From the NCBI GenBank assembly GCA_034008185.1, contig CM067081.1, forward strand, positions 103,239,265 to 103,303,264: a DNA stretch of 64,000 nt. The letters run 5' to 3'. The DNA comes from Gorsachius magnificus. Its lineage: Eukaryota; Chordata; Aves; Pelecaniformes; Ardeidae. This document shows positions 12,801 to 27,800 of the stretch, in pieces (the first letter of the stretch is position 1; the number at the start of each line of letters is the position of its first letter). The notes below the pieces were generated by a model. It made no database searches. It saw nothing but the letters and a program-made list of their open reading frames with translations, and was not told where the DNA came from. Both the position numbers and the translations under genes were made by a program.

Positions 12801-15800
12801 TTGTCATGGTACGTGCTCTGCTTTTTTTGTGCTACCTCTTTGAAGTGCAAAGGGATTTTATTGTGGTGGTACATCTAGATGGGATCTTCGCTTTAATCGT
12901 ATGGCTCTCTGTGTCCATGAATGAAACATGATGGACAGATTCCAAAACCCTTAATGGGTAGTGGCCATTCGATGATGGAGGTCTGCAGACTTGTACCCGA
13001 TGGCCCTGTCATGTTCCCATTGAAATAAATGGCAAACTCCCACAAATTTATGAGTTCTTAACTGTCCTGGTTTTGGCTGGGATAGAGTTAATTTTCTTCA
13101 CAGAAGCTAGCATAGTGCTGTGCTTTGGATTTAGTACTAGAAGAATGTTGATAACACGCTGATGTTTTTAGTTGTTGCCAAGCAGTGCTCAGACTGCTCA
13201 AGGACTTTTTGAGCTTCTCCTGCTCGGCCAGGTGCATAACAAGCTGGGAGTACAGCACAGCTAGGACCCAAACTGACCAAAGAGCTATTCCATACCATAT
13301 AACGTCATGCTCGGGGGGGTTGGTGGGGTCGGTCGGTCGCTCGGGTGCTGATCGCTGCTCGGGACGGGCTGGGCATCGGTCGGCAGGTGGTGAGCAATTG
13401 CATTGTGCATCATTCGTTTTGTATATTCTGTATATTTTGTTATCATTCTCATTATTACTATTATTATTATTTTCTCTTATTAAACTGTCTTTATCTCAGC
13501 CCTCGGCTCTAACCTTTTTCCCCTTCTTTTCCCCTTCCCGATTCTCTCCCCCATCCCACTGAGGGAGGGGGGGGAGTGAGCGAGCGGCTGCGTGGTGCTT
13601 AGTTGCCAGCCGGGTTAAACCACGACATTAACTTATGGCACTTTCTTCCTTTTATCCTACTTTATAAAGTGAATATCCAGCCTCTCATTACAGCTTAATT
13701 TTTTGAAGAATATAAATAGGCATTCCCTTTGCCCTTCTTCCCTCTCCCCTCTTTCCCAGTTGCCATTATCACTGCCTAAAATAATGGTTTTGGTTGTTTT
13801 AACTTCTTTTCTATTTTCTTGACCAAATTTTCCCAGTGGCCAGTGAGCAAAAAGCAAAACTGAGTGTAGATCTTGGGATTTCGTTCATGGGCAAGACCAT
13901 GCTGCATTCTTAAATTGAATAAAACCTCTGTCATTCAGCTAAAATGCAAAAATGCAGTCTTACTTGGGCCTACGCTGGGTGTGTCCTTAACCTGAGCATT
14001 GGCTGTAGCTCCTACTGACCTGCTTGTGGCAGTAAAGCACATAAGTGTTTGCAGGACAGGGTGGTCTGTCCAAGAATATGCTTGTAGAAATAGGCTGTTC
14101 ACAAAGAAGATGAAAGTTCTTTGTGAATAACAAAATAATGTGTGTTTCGCCTAAATCTGTATTGTGATGGTCATTAAAAGGGTTGGTTACATATTCAACT
14201 AAAGCTCCCATCAACTGCAGCGAGAGCTTTGTGTGATGGGTGATACTTTCCTAACAGCTATCTTGGTTGCTCATGTTGGGACTGACTCAGAACTGCTTCA
14301 TGCCTGAAACTCCTGGAGGCTTGGTTGGATATTGGCAGTGGAGTGGGATAATTTCTTTCACAGGAAAAAGGTCTTTCTTTAAATTTTAATCTCTTGATTT
14401 GGTTGTTTGTATAACTGTCATCCTGGAAATAACCTGCAGGTTTTCCTCTGCCTTTTGTTTTAGGATGAGCCGAGTGTGCCTTACCCTGTTGTCAGCAATG
14501 GTGGCTCAGGGGCCAGATTCAGCGAGGGATGTGTATAGCCATTTTGATTTCAATAACAAGTTTCTGCCTGGATTATTGAAAAAAAGATGTAAGAAGGTAA
14601 ATTAAGCTGCTGTGTGCCATGAAGTGCTACTCCACGGCTCCACCAGTTTTCTTCTGCCAAGTATTTAAAATTAAGCTGTTGCCAAAGTCTCTGCCATATT
14701 TTTGTCTGCAAGAGCTTACCTCTTCCTTCGTGTCCTGTGTCAGGCTGAAATGCTTCTTGATTGTTTCTAATTGGCAACAGAAGTGATCTGTGGGGCAAGG
14801 GCTTCCCATCTACTTATATAGGAAATCCCCAGTGGATGTTTCTGAGTATCTGCGATAGTGGGAGAGCTGGCCTGCACCCTTGAGGTATAGCTTGTTTCGT
14901 TTTCCATCCCATTGGAAAACTATTCAGTGATGTGTTTGGGAAGAGCTCAGGTGTTTTTTTTTTCAATGTGTGGATTGCAGTTTGGTCCCACTGAAATAAA
15001 TGGAGGTTCTGCAGTTGTAGAAATGGAGAGAGGATTTTGGCCAGTACTAGTACAGTCAGAGTAATTGCATTTGAAAGTATAACCAGGAGTTTTAAACAAT
15101 CTCTTGGCAGAAACCCTTAAGGAGGATATGTGAATGAGAGAAAAAGACACTCCTCTTTTTCCAAAAGGAACTTTATTTCTTGTTTCCTCTCCGTTTGCTA
15201 GAAATAATCAGTGTTGACCTGAACCAGTGTTTCAGAACAAGAATATTTGTATTTTATTCCAAATGTAAGTGCATAATAAATCCAGTATTCTTTTCAATGC
15301 TGATACATAGTTTCTAGTTTTTAAAGATGACTTGCAGAATAAATGTCTACATTTGTGTTGGGTTTGTGCCATCTGCAGTGACAAATGAGACTGTAAAAAG
15401 TGGTTTCAGGGAGAAAGGTGTGTGTTTGTTTTTTTGCCTTCTACTTGATTGCTTTATATATAAACAATTTGGGGAATGACAGATTTCATGGGTTTTGACC
15501 TTACTGCAGAAGTTGTCCTTTAGGAGTACCTCCAGCCCTTAAATTTAAATGCTTGGCTGTAATCTTTTGACCACAAGCTTATTAGATATGCAAGTAAGGT
15601 ACAAGGAAAAGAGTTTCCAAAAATGCTCAGCTTTCAGTGAAATTATGTCACAAGTGGCTATCAGAGGTGCATTTTTAATAAAAAATTTTCAGGCCCAAAG
15701 CTTACAGCAAAATCTCATTTCTTTACTTCTTCTTTCAACCCTTTCCTGAGTCACTTCTGCCTTATATTCACCCTAGTGGATATCTTCTCTCAGGCATCTT

Positions 15801-18800
15801 CTCTCTTTTTACATGCAACTTAATTTTGCACGGTAAGCATCAAAAATTATAAGTTGTGTTCATATCCTATGTTCCCTTTCCAGGCAAAGCTTTCATGACT
15901 TTTGCTGTGCCTGATTTTGTAGTTTTGTAACATACTAGCCCCTTTTTTAAGAGCTTTTTTTTCTAGCTGGTCTCAGTCGCATGACCCGGGTAGCTCCATG
16001 AGCAGCTGTGATAGCTGAGGGATGTGTGTAATGCACTGCAGCTCAAAGATGGCAATGGGCAGCAGGAGTCCCCAGCACTGGCACTGCTCTGGAAGCCAGT
16101 ATAATAAGAAATTGCAGCAGCACTACTGTCATTACCATTCTTGAGTGTTTTGTGAATTGACCAGTATACCAAGTGGTGCAGAAGTGAGGATGTTCAGTGA
16201 TATATGTACGGGGTTTGGCATGAAACTGCTGTTAACGTTTTTTGGTTGGTGTGGGGTTTTTTTGTTTTTTTTCTTTTTAATGGCCTATCTCATACTGAGA
16301 ATTGAAAAATATGCGAACTAGGACACTCTTCTTTTTGATGCTAACTTTAACAGACTGTGATTTGCTTAATGCAAGAAATTTTTCAAATGATTATACTGTG
16401 GATGTATTGTGTATAAATGTGTGTGTATGGCTACATGCAACATGTTCATAGAGTTGTTTAATTTAGCTGTTTATAGTACTTATAATCGATTGTTGCAGTA
16501 TTAATTTTGCAGTTGTGTACAATCTGTATGCTAACAGTGCCATTTATCTTTTAGGGAAGAACTGATGTCCGTATGGCCTATATTCAGTTTGCTCTCTCCT
16601 TTTTAATTGCTGGTGACAATGCAATCCTGACACAGGTGCTGGAATTAAAAGGTATTTCACAATTACTTGTATTTTTTTTAAGGTAGTCTTTTGTAGGTGG
16701 TAATAAATATGAGCTAATTCAAAATGTGGACCAGTTAAACAGCACTAATAAGACGTGAAATACATATTTTTAATCTTAGTACCTAAAAAGCTTTAAGCTT
16801 CTTCAGTATTCTAGTGAGCATCTCTTCTACTTGAGAATAATGTTTGCTATCTGCAAAAATTCTGCAAAAATAGGAAGCCCTTGATGACACAGATGTAAAA
16901 AAGGTAAATGTAATGTAACTTTGAGGCCATGGATTCAATAAGCAGAAACAAACTTCATGGCCTCCAGCCTTGCTCATAACACAGTAGTAGTAGATATAGA
17001 ATCATAGAATACCAGGTTGGAAGAGAGCTCAAGGATCATCTGGTCTGGCATTTCTTGGTAAAAGCGTGGTCTGGACAAGATGGCCCAGCACCCTGTCCAG
17101 CTGAATCTTAAGATTGTTGGGGAATCCACCACTTCCCAGGGGAGATTATTCCAATGGTGTTGCACTAACATTTTTTTTAAAAGTGTTAAAGACTGTGCAT
17201 ACTGTAGTTTCTTTCTATCCTCATGCAGGACAACTGTTTTGTACTCTGTTAAACTGCTTTTTGTCAGTGATTCAGGAGACCAGTGTAATATCCTTTGCGT
17301 GGTTTGTGGAGGCATTACATGGGAGTGCAGTCCAGGAGTATGTGACACCTGTGTCTCTTAGAGAAGGGGGTCAAACTGAGCTGGCAAAGAAGAGGATCCA
17401 GGAAGTTAAAACTTACATACACTTGATTAATACTTGATCCCTTATGTGCTGAAGATAATGTAAAACTGCTGTTGACTGTAGTGATTTGACATCTACTGCT
17501 GATGCTTCCCAAGTTGTGAATTGCAACCCCTGTTAAGGTTATGAAAGAATTCAGAAGGGATCTAGTAATAGTCTAAAAAAAAAAAAAAGCAGCCATTAGC
17601 TGGCAGCAATTAATTTCTTCTATGGTGAGGGAATGAGAACAGGCCATAATTATTTACTTCTATTGTTCATGCTACCATGGGGGCTGTTCATTTCCTTTAA
17701 TTGCTCACAGTTGTTCGGGACAGGGAATGGCAGTGCACACCTAGACCCAGTCAGCACAGCTCGTTTTCATTCTCCTGTAAGATACTGAAGTTCTCTAACT
17801 TCGGGATGCACAGATGAGCCAAGAGATGACACATGTCATTGGAGATATAACCTCCAAACATTTGAGAATCACTCAGTGAAACAATTGTGAGTCCTTCAGT
17901 GGAAAGGATAGGCATTTACTCAAGTTTAAATACTGCATAGCACATTGGGGCCTGAAATATATTTGAAGTTGACCGATGCTTGTTGCAATAAGTGTTAATA
18001 GCCGAGTTGGCAACTCAGCTAGTTACGATGAGAGTAGGTTTGGCGGCATCACTTATTCATCACTGTACTTACAGACACATCATCCTTCTGAACTCTGATT
18101 GCAGCCTTTTGGTTCGTCCTTAAATACAATAGCAAGGTAAATAATATGACATTGAAGAGAAATGGGTATGAATTCCCTGAAGCGTTTTAGTATGAAAATA
18201 GTTTTCACATTTTCACTTAACATTTGAAATGTCTTCTTAGATTTCATTCCAGATATTCTTCGTTCTGAAATAAAGGAAGACAAAGTTTCTACTGTCAATC
18301 TTCTACTTTCCACACTGAGAACTAAGGTATGATATACCCTTGAAACTGCATTGTCTCTTGTTTCCTGTTTTCTTTGCTGCTGGAGACAGTTTTCCAGTAA
18401 TTTCTCATAAAATGTACAGCTCTTTAAGATGTTGGCACAGTGCTGCTGCTGCTGCTGCAAGTTTGTCAGTGTGTCTATTACTGATAGTTGTTGGAGATTG
18501 ATAGCGTGGCCATACTAGTTGTTTCAGGACTGAAGCTTGTTATGCTTTTCCAATGCCCTCTTTTAAAGGAAGTCCTTGTGTAGCTTGTACTCGGATGCTA
18601 ATTTCAGCTCATCTTTAATGTGTGGTGTCTGACAGATTCCAGTTGTTTCATGGGTTGCAATTGCATCAGTGCGAAACCTGAAGGTCAAAAGAACTGGAGT
18701 CTTTTTGGTGCTTCCAGTGACAGTAAGATTGGTCCATCTATGAATGTGTCTCATGCCAAAATGGGGAGATCAGCTAGATTTGACTAGGTTTGTTAGCTCT

Positions 18801-21800
18801 GAACTAGGTAATGATGTCTTCTTTCCAAGGGAAAAAAGGGGTTTGTGTGTTTTTAGGATGAGGACTGTGACATGAAATGGAGCTATCTGGTTGCAGTTGA
18901 AGGGTGTGTGGTACCATTCCCCAACCAGTTGTGGCAGGGGCTCCATTGAGGCCACATCCTGGGGTCCTGGTTAGCTGGTCTTTGGACTTGGTTACTGTTA
19001 GGATGGCAAGGTTTCTGCTGCAGGAGATTAATGCGGTGAATGGTATTTCTTGGTGGGGTAGAAGAAAAGGGGAGTCTTATAAAATTGTCTTCCCAAGTTT
19101 AGAGAAGTTTTTGTGAAAAAGGGTACATTCCACCTGCTGTCAGAAAGTAATGTTGGAGAGGTAAGTCTGCTCCTCTTTGAAGTTTTTTTCTGATTCTTTC
19201 ATAACAGACAAATAACCTCATGACATAGCAGAGTTGAGACAGAAAACTTGACAGTAAGAATTGCTGAAAGGTGTGAGAGTTGGTTTAGTCTCGACTGCCC
19301 CTCCTGTGTTCTGTTGTTCCTTAGCATGGTTGTGCCTCTTTCACGGGTGATGTACCAGCTTATTGCTGCTGTGGGTACAGCAACTGCACCAGACATTTTA
19401 TTTTTGTAAAAATGTTTTTAAAAACTGTTTTTAGTTCTAGTGTCTATGATTTTTGGATCTCTCTTTGGCATTACTGTAGCAGTGTTGCATAAGCTGTTGT
19501 ATGACCAATTGAGAGAATGAAGAAAAAACAGTTTCAGATGTAGAGTGTATAACCATAAGAGCCTGCCTCAGTCTCTGGCTTTTCACAGCTGACAATTTAA
19601 AGCCAAAAATATTCTTTCATTTTTCTATTGCAATAACCTTGGAAGAAGAAGAAAAAAAGCTAGCATTTAAACGTAAAAGAAACCTCCTTGAGACTTTGTT
19701 TTCTAAATGAAGCTTTTCCCATGTGGGAATCATACATCATGTACCGTTACGTTATTGATGAAACCTGACACACTGTATGACTCCTTCAGTTTAGCAAGGA
19801 AAATGAGAATTAAAAAAATGAGGACAGGAGAAAACAGTAGGAGAACTTTTGAGAACGTCCTGCACCATGTTTTTCCCTTTCATTCAAACTTTATTTGTAG
19901 CAGGTTCTACCATCTCTACCAGCAGGTTTCCATGATCCTAGTCTGTGGCTGTGCTACTCTAAATACGTTCTGTGCTCTTTAGTTGAACTTGAAAGTCTGT
20001 CCTCTTCAGCATGTGCAGTATTTGCAGAAGGTGGTGTAGAGTCCTGTGGCTTCAACCATACCAAGATGGGAGCAGACCTTTTGTCTCTTGTAGTTACGAG
20101 AGAGAGTGGTGTGTGTAGTAGAATAATGAAGTGTTGCTGATCTGCCATTGTTTTGTGATAACTTGCAATAAATAGAAGAGTTTTTTATGTGTTTGTTTTT
20201 CTTATTGTTTTCAGGTGGTTCAAAATAAAAATATCACCAAAACCCAGAAGGTGCGCTTTTTTACTGCGGAAGTGTTGATTCACATTGCTTCACTTTACCG
20301 GTGGAATGGGATTACTGATGTCAGCCCTGGGGATTTAAAGGTCTGGTAACTTACTTCTTTGTAACTCCTAGTCCTTGTCCTGCCTTTTTTTCCCCCCCCT
20401 CTTGCAGCCCATAGGTTTTGAAATAGCTCGTCAAGGTTAGAGTAACTGGGAGCTCAAGTATCTGCTGAGGTTACTTTAAGAGAAACCCTGTCATTCCACT
20501 GCTTCTTACTGCTTTAGGAAGAGGGTTCATTTCCCCTCCCTGATTGCCAGAACCGCAGTGCAGGTCTGTGAACTAGGGATAACTGGGCCTTTTACGTGTG
20601 TGTATTCCTTTGCCTGGACACATTTGTGTCTCTAGAGGAGAATACATCAGAAGCAACGTACTTACCATGTGCCTCATTCCCATCCTACATGCTTATCTGA
20701 TATGACAGCTAAACTCCCAAGATGGTTGCCAGCCTTTTCAGCTTGCATTGTTTGAGAGGTTGGCAGGGTTTCTAAGGGCCGAGCTGTAGTATAGTATTCT
20801 ACTATTCCATGAAATCACATTCCTAAAGTCATAGATGAGGCAAAGATCAGGGCCACAGCTGGTGGGTGTGTGTTAGTACTGCAGATGTTTTGTCATCTTC
20901 TCCTCATAAATAAGTTACATTTTTTGCTTTTTTTTTTTATTTTATTTTTCTTAATCATGTAACACTGAATGATTGTGTTATACTTCCTCTACTGGATATT
21001 TATGCCTATGTCATTCCAGTCCTGACATATTGTAAACACCTTTTGGAGGAGATCTGTTTCTCGTAGGTGTCTGCTTGAAGCTATGCGAATCTATGATCCT
21101 GTTCATAAACATGCATTTCAGTTTTGAGTAATTTAAAATTCTTACAATTCCATGCAGTCCTTGTGAGTCAGATGGTGTCTGATTTCCTAACCACAATTTT
21201 CAAGAAACTTCTCATTCGTAGGGATCTTAAGCTGTGCTGGATGTAAAAGATTAATGGAAATTTGGTTAACTTCTTTTTTTTCTTTTTGCTTGACATGGAT
21301 ATTTGGTCACTTCTTCCATTTTTATATGGTGACTGTAATGGCACTGATGCCCCACCTCCTCTTCCTGAAGCGTTGGCATATTCAGTGCTATCCATCTTTC
21401 TTGCTCTGTATTAAAGTTGTTCTGTCTTCTGCCAAATTGGCCCCAAAACCATACACATGCTTGTTTCACGTGCTTTATGCTGAAGGCTTCAGTGATTTTT
21501 TTTGGTCTTTCTGAACTTCCTCACAGTGAACCTGGTCTGTAAGGTTGAAAGTTGATTATTTCAGATTAAATATTAGATTCTTGACTTCAAAGTCCCAGGA
21601 TGGCGTTGCCCCATTTATGTAAGTTTTATATCACTATTTTCCTTTAGCTTGACTTTTGTCTTTATATGACTTCTTAGCAAAAAGTCCTAAGTCAGTAATG
21701 CCCTGCAGATAGTATATATGTACCTAAATTTGGTAGGTTTGCTTTCCTTGAAACAAAAAAAATACTATAGTATTTAATGTGTTGCATACAGAAACTGAAA

Positions 21801-24800
21801 TTTGTCTTGTTAATCTGAACAAAAGCCAAACTATCTTTTAGCATTTCTGTATAAAAGGAGCTTCATAAAATTTAGAGAAGAGTGTAATTGATGTAAAATT
21901 TTCTTCTGTGATACCAAAAATCATATGCCTTTTGTACTCCTTTTTGGCTTTTGTAGATGACTCAAGGTTCTGAAGAGGTGGGAAAGACGATGGTACGGGA
22001 ACTTGTTCATAATTTCTTGATGGACCTCTGCTGCTCTCTGAAACATGGCATAACTTTCTATGATCCAAGTCTTGGAACTTCTGGCAAGTAAGTTATGAGA
22101 CAGCTGAGACTGTTTGTGTACTTTCTGCTAGAACAGGAGAGACCTCACTGGTTATCTTGTCTGCCCTTCCAGGCTTTTGTGAGTAACTTCACTGAATTCT
22201 GCTCCCCTCTCTCTTTCTTCTGTGGCAGAAGAAATAAATATGCTGGGGTTTTCTGTTGGTTTTTTTTTTTTTTAACTTCGCAAGATGGAAATACTGGATC
22301 TCCTTATACTTCTGTGTACTAGAGTAGAGAGTGCTCTGCCCTATTCATATGGGCTTAGGCAATGGACATGTTTCTCTGAGCCACCTCTGTGAATAATTAG
22401 ATAACAAGTCTCTTATTGTAAGGTGTGATTTTTGGATCATAGATTTTTTTCTTGAGGTGACAATAAAGCATCAGAGCTGCAGTGTAGACCAGGTGGTAGT
22501 AAAATAGCTAGTCTAATTTACATTTTATAGAACCAGACATGGTTTGTCACAGATTTTGGCAAAATGTCAACACGGATTTCAGGAGTGCCAAAATTTGGCC
22601 TGCAACACCTAATCTGGAAGCAACTATTTGCCATACCATTTCCATTTGCTAATTCCATATTTGTTAAAATATGTGTGCAGTAGATTATAGCTGATAGAGA
22701 AAATAATTGGGACTCTTGTAATTCCATGGAGGGGTTCTCATAGGGTGAGTTTATGCTTCATCACACTAGCTGGGCAAAGAAGGTACTAGATTGTAGTAGC
22801 AGGTAATAACACTGAGTAGTGCTAGAGCAGGTTGTTTCTTGCTTTGAGCAAAATTCTAGCTAGAATTCGTCTGATATCTGTGGTGTTCTCACTTTGTTTG
22901 GGACATACAGAAGTAAACTTAAAAAAGAGGACTGAAAAACCACAGAAAATACTTCCAAGTTTAATATTAAATTTTAATTCTACATTTTTAGCTTTGTGAA
23001 GTTTGGTTAAAGTATTTCTGAAACATTGAGAGTTTAATTAAAAGTAATTACTCTTTGTCATGGAGAAAAACCTGGACGTAAATTCAGTTCTTTCTTTTCT
23101 GAGTATAAACTCGGAAATTATGCCAGCAGTGTGAGAGGTCTTGCCTTCAGTTTACCCTGGCATCAACTGTAAAGTATCAAAATAGGGATTTCATTTTTTA
23201 AAGCATTTTTTTGTCTTCAATAGGGGAGGAAACGTGGTGCTTCTGCGCTTTCTGCTTGGATTAAAAACTGCAACAGAAGATGAAATGGTTGCTGATCTCA
23301 TGGTGAATATTCTTAAAGTATGTCCAGATTTACTGAACAGATACTTTAAGGAGACCCAGTATTCCTTTGTTCCTAGACTGAAGTCAGCTTGGATGGACAA
23401 TATGAAGTTACTCAAAAAGGTAAAATGATGCACACCACCTCTCCATAGGAATTTGCAATCCCAATACTCTTTTTTCCTCCAAAAATTGAAGTAGTTTTTG
23501 TTAAACAGTAGTGCAGAATTATGCAAAATTGTAATAGAAAAGATGGTAAAATCAAACATTCCTGACCTACAGAGAAGTTACGAGGCAAAGGAACTTGGTA
23601 GTAGATTGTTAAGCCTGCCTTTCATTCCTTTTATTACAGGTAGATATTATAATGCCATTCCTCTGTAAAATTTGTTACAGTTTGGGTACTGTGGAGTACA
23701 GAGCCTGGCCAGCCTGTGGTGTGGCCGTGTTAGGTGTAAACTAACTATCTCTGAATTCGCGATCTTAGCTGAGGTCTTCCTAGTGACAAGGAATGAGATT
23801 TCATTGATTTTAGAGGAACTAAACTGAGGATCAGGGAGTGGGGTTTTTTTAGTTTTGTTTCAGAAGCAGCTGTTCTGTATCAGAGGAAACTCACATGTCT
23901 GAAAGTGTGTTCACAGCTGTAAATGCACAGTGCTTTAGAGTTTATTAAAATCACTAAAAAGCAGACAGGCACAATACTTCATAAATTGTGATTTTTAAAA
24001 ACAAACCAGTCCAGCAGCAGAGAAGTTAGGTGACTGAGGTTTAAGAGAGCTAAACGGGAAGGACTTAATGGTTCTGAAATAACACCATCAATTACTGTAG
24101 GTACATTAGGAAAGAAGCAGCAGGATGCTGTTAAAATGTCGAAGATGGTAAATGGAGCGGGGCGGGGAATGGCATCCTGTTTTCTGTGGGTGCTGAGGAA
24201 AATAAGCCATGGCTCAGAACCACAGCTGCTTTAAAAAGTGTAGACATAGAGTGAGGTGGAAGGTCATTTGGTAAAAAGCCATGCTTGGAGTGTGGAGTCT
24301 GTATAAACATTTAACTAAACCAGGAAAGAAGGGATTGGCATAAGAAGCAGTGGGAAACATCCTGTTGATGGTATGTGTTTTGAGATGCAGCAACATTGAA
24401 GCTTGGCTAACAGAAAGACAAACCTTTTGTCTTTTATGAGTGTTCCCCTGACTCTTTGCTTTAGCTTAAAATGGGCAAGTAGGATCTGTAGTCTGCTTGT
24501 TGAAAAGGGGTGGCCTTCAGCAGGGGTGCAGGTCACCTACAGATGTTCCACGTAGTTGAATAGTGGTCTGGGGGATGCTCTGTAGCATTTCTGCATAAAA
24601 GTTGATATTTAGTGCTGTCATTACTTTTGAAAAGTCAAAGCCCTTCTGTAAAATGCTCCCCAGAAGAAGCTGTTGTCTCCAGGATTATATCATTGTTGAT
24701 TAAATTGTTATTTTTATTTCAGATCTATGAGGCTCAACCAGAGATTTCCAATTCTTTTAAGACTTCAGAGTTTATTCCTCTTCCCAGGTTGCTTTCTATG

Positions 24801-27800
24801 GTGATGGTAACAACAGTTCCTGCAGTGTGCAATAAAATAATGTTCACCCAAGGACTAAATGTAAGAGCGGTCTATAGTATTTTGGTGGATTTTTCTGTCC
24901 TCATTTATACTGTTTAAGTGTGGGATCATCCAATAAGTTTCTTCAGTTGGTTAATTAAATATGTTTTATATTGTCTGTCCCAGCTTAAAGCTGGCTTGGG
25001 GAAGCACTAGAAAATGAATTGAAACCCATCGGTACTGCTTCCAAGAGCCATTCACAAGAACCAACTCTGTCAATGCTCACTAAGAGTTTAGGCTGGGAAT
25101 CTGAAAACCTACAGATTCTTTCATGCAAACCAAGGTTTAGGAAATAATTAATTTGTTAACAAATTTTACTATATATTCGGAGTACAGATTATGTGCAAAG
25201 CATAAGAGGAAGCAGTGAAATGTCATGAATTCAACTTCCTTCTTTTAGTTACCCAGTACAGTAGTGAAGCACAGCGTACTGTCACTTGTATCAATGGTTC
25301 TGAGAAGAGCCTTGAAGAATATTGAGTACTGTTTGAATGAAGAAACATGGCAAAAGTCAGAAATCTACACACTGTCAATGATGCAGGAATTCGTACAGCT
25401 GTACAGAGAAGCCGTCAGCAAGGTACAAAATAAAAAGAAAATTGGAGTATAACATGAGTCATTTTGCAGCAGATAACTATGCACTTTCTCCCCAGGTGGT
25501 TGCGGCCTGGGAGCCAGGACATAATATTTTTGAGCAGTGACGGGGGAAGGCAGTGGGTTAAAAGGTGTTCGTAACCGGTGTGGTAGTAGATCACAGTTGC
25601 CTAACAAAGCTGGCTGTTGGAAGTGCAAATAAAATTTTGTTGTGAGACAAGTTTGTAACATTGGCAGCTATTGTGCTGCAAACTAATTCCAAGAGTCCTC
25701 TCAGAAGCAAATTCTCCTCCTTGTTCAAGTAAATTGTAGCCAGCAGAGTTCATTTGGTGTTAGAAGTTACTAGACAAGGTAGCACTTGGGTTGAAAATAC
25801 ATCATGAAGATGAAGAACCAAAGGTAAATTTTTCACAGGAAACTTTCAGTAAAGTGTTCTTTGCAGTATTTATGTTCTGCAGAAATGAAAGTACACTACT
25901 TGATTTCAGATCTTTTTCCGATTGCATACCAAATCTGTTCCAACCTTTGTGAAGAGCAGCAAATCCTTATGTTGGTTGGTTGTGAATATTTTTATCACAG
26001 TAGCTTGGTCTCATGCAGGAGAGTTATTGTAATTTACTCTTTTTTTGCTTCTAGCTTTTACCAGACATGAACAATATAGTGGCTGTCTGGCAGTCCCTTC
26101 TGAAGCAAGGGAGAGAACACCACAATGGCCAAGAGGAGAAAAGGGAAAGTGATATCTCCACTGTGAAGGCAATGACTGAGACAGCAGAAGTTGCTGAACA
26201 GCATGGTAGGCAAAGCACATGGAGTTGGCCCTTCTTACATGTGTTTGAATGGGTGTTATGAAATCCTCGTCCCATGTAAAGTAGGTAACTTCAGCAGAGT
26301 CCGGAAGTCACTTATTTAATTCTGAGCAGCATCAGAATTGCCTGTGAACACAGTTTGACAAATAGGCTGCCATTGCTACTAGGTTAAGCAGTTTGCCTTT
26401 CTGCTGTGACAGAATCACAGAATGGTTGAGGTTGGAAGGGACCCTGGAGGTCATCTTGTCCAACCCTGCTGTCTGCACCTGGTTGCTCAGGACCATGTCC
26501 AGACAGCTGTTGAATATCTCTGGGGATGGAGACTCCAACAACCTCTCTAGGCAACCTGTGCCAGTGCTCGGCCACCCTGACAGAGAAAGAGAGTTTCCTA
26601 ATGTTCAGAGGGAGCCTCCTGTGTTTCAGTCTGTGCCTGCTGCTTCTGGTCCTGTCACTGGGCACTGCTAAAAGAGCCTGGCTCCCACCTCTTTGCACCC
26701 TCCCTTCAGGTATTTACAGACATCGATGAGATCCTTTCTGAGCCGTCTCTTTTCCAGGCTGAACAGTCCCAGCTCTCCCAGCCCTTCCTCATAGGAGAGA
26801 TGCTCCAGTCCCTTCATCATCTCTCTGGCCCTTTGTTGGACTCCCTCCAGTGTGTCCATGTCTCTCTTGTACTGGGGAGTCCAGCACTGGACCCAGGACT
26901 CCAGGTGTGGCCTTGCCAGCACTAAGTAGAGAGGAAGGATCACCTCCCTTCGCCTGCTGGCAATGGTTTGATGCAGACCAGGATACTGATAGCCTTCTCT
27001 GTGGCAAGAGCACATTGCTGGCTCATGTTCAACCTGGTGCCCACCAGGACCCCTAGGCCCTTTTGTGCCAAGCTGCTTTCCAGCTTGTGGCCCCCAGCAT
27101 TTACTGGTGTCTGGGGTTGTTTCTCTTCCAGTGCAGGACTCTGCAATTCCCCTTATTGAACTAACCTTCCTGTCCTTGACCTTCTTATGCTAGTAGGAGT
27201 ATTTTGCAGCCACATGAAACTGATACGCCTGAAAAAGAATTTTTTGAGAGACTTTAGTTTGGCCAAGTTACTTTACCATGAGGTCATTTTTTTGAAGCAG
27301 TTAGTTACTGTGGCTACACAAATGCTTATGTTGCTGTAGCACACGATTAGAAACATGCAAGTGTTGGAAGAGGGAGAGAGGGTTGGAGTGAAGGCTTCAG
27401 TTTTCCTCTCTCAAAACCAGTGTCCCTCTCCTGAAGGACTTGCTTTCATAGTTCCATTGCAGGGAAATGGATGTTTTGGTACCCTGTAGCTTGGCTAGCA
27501 GCCTGCAATGTTTTACTTATAGTCTGGAGATAAATCTACATTCCAGTTTCATGCCCTTCACAGGGCATATTCCACAGTGACACTTCCTGCAGCAGAGAGT
27601 TTTTCAGTGTATGTCCTCTGTGTGTGGCTTTGGGCAGCAAAATAGTTGCCAGCGCTGGTGCTCCAAGGCTCTTTATTGGTAGAGTGCCTGCTGAAACCAG
27701 TGGAGGAGCTAATCTGAAGTACTGTAGCTGTAGTTTCTCTGCATAATAGGGTGATAATACTGTATCACTTACTCTCAGCTCACCTTTTACAGCTTTATTT

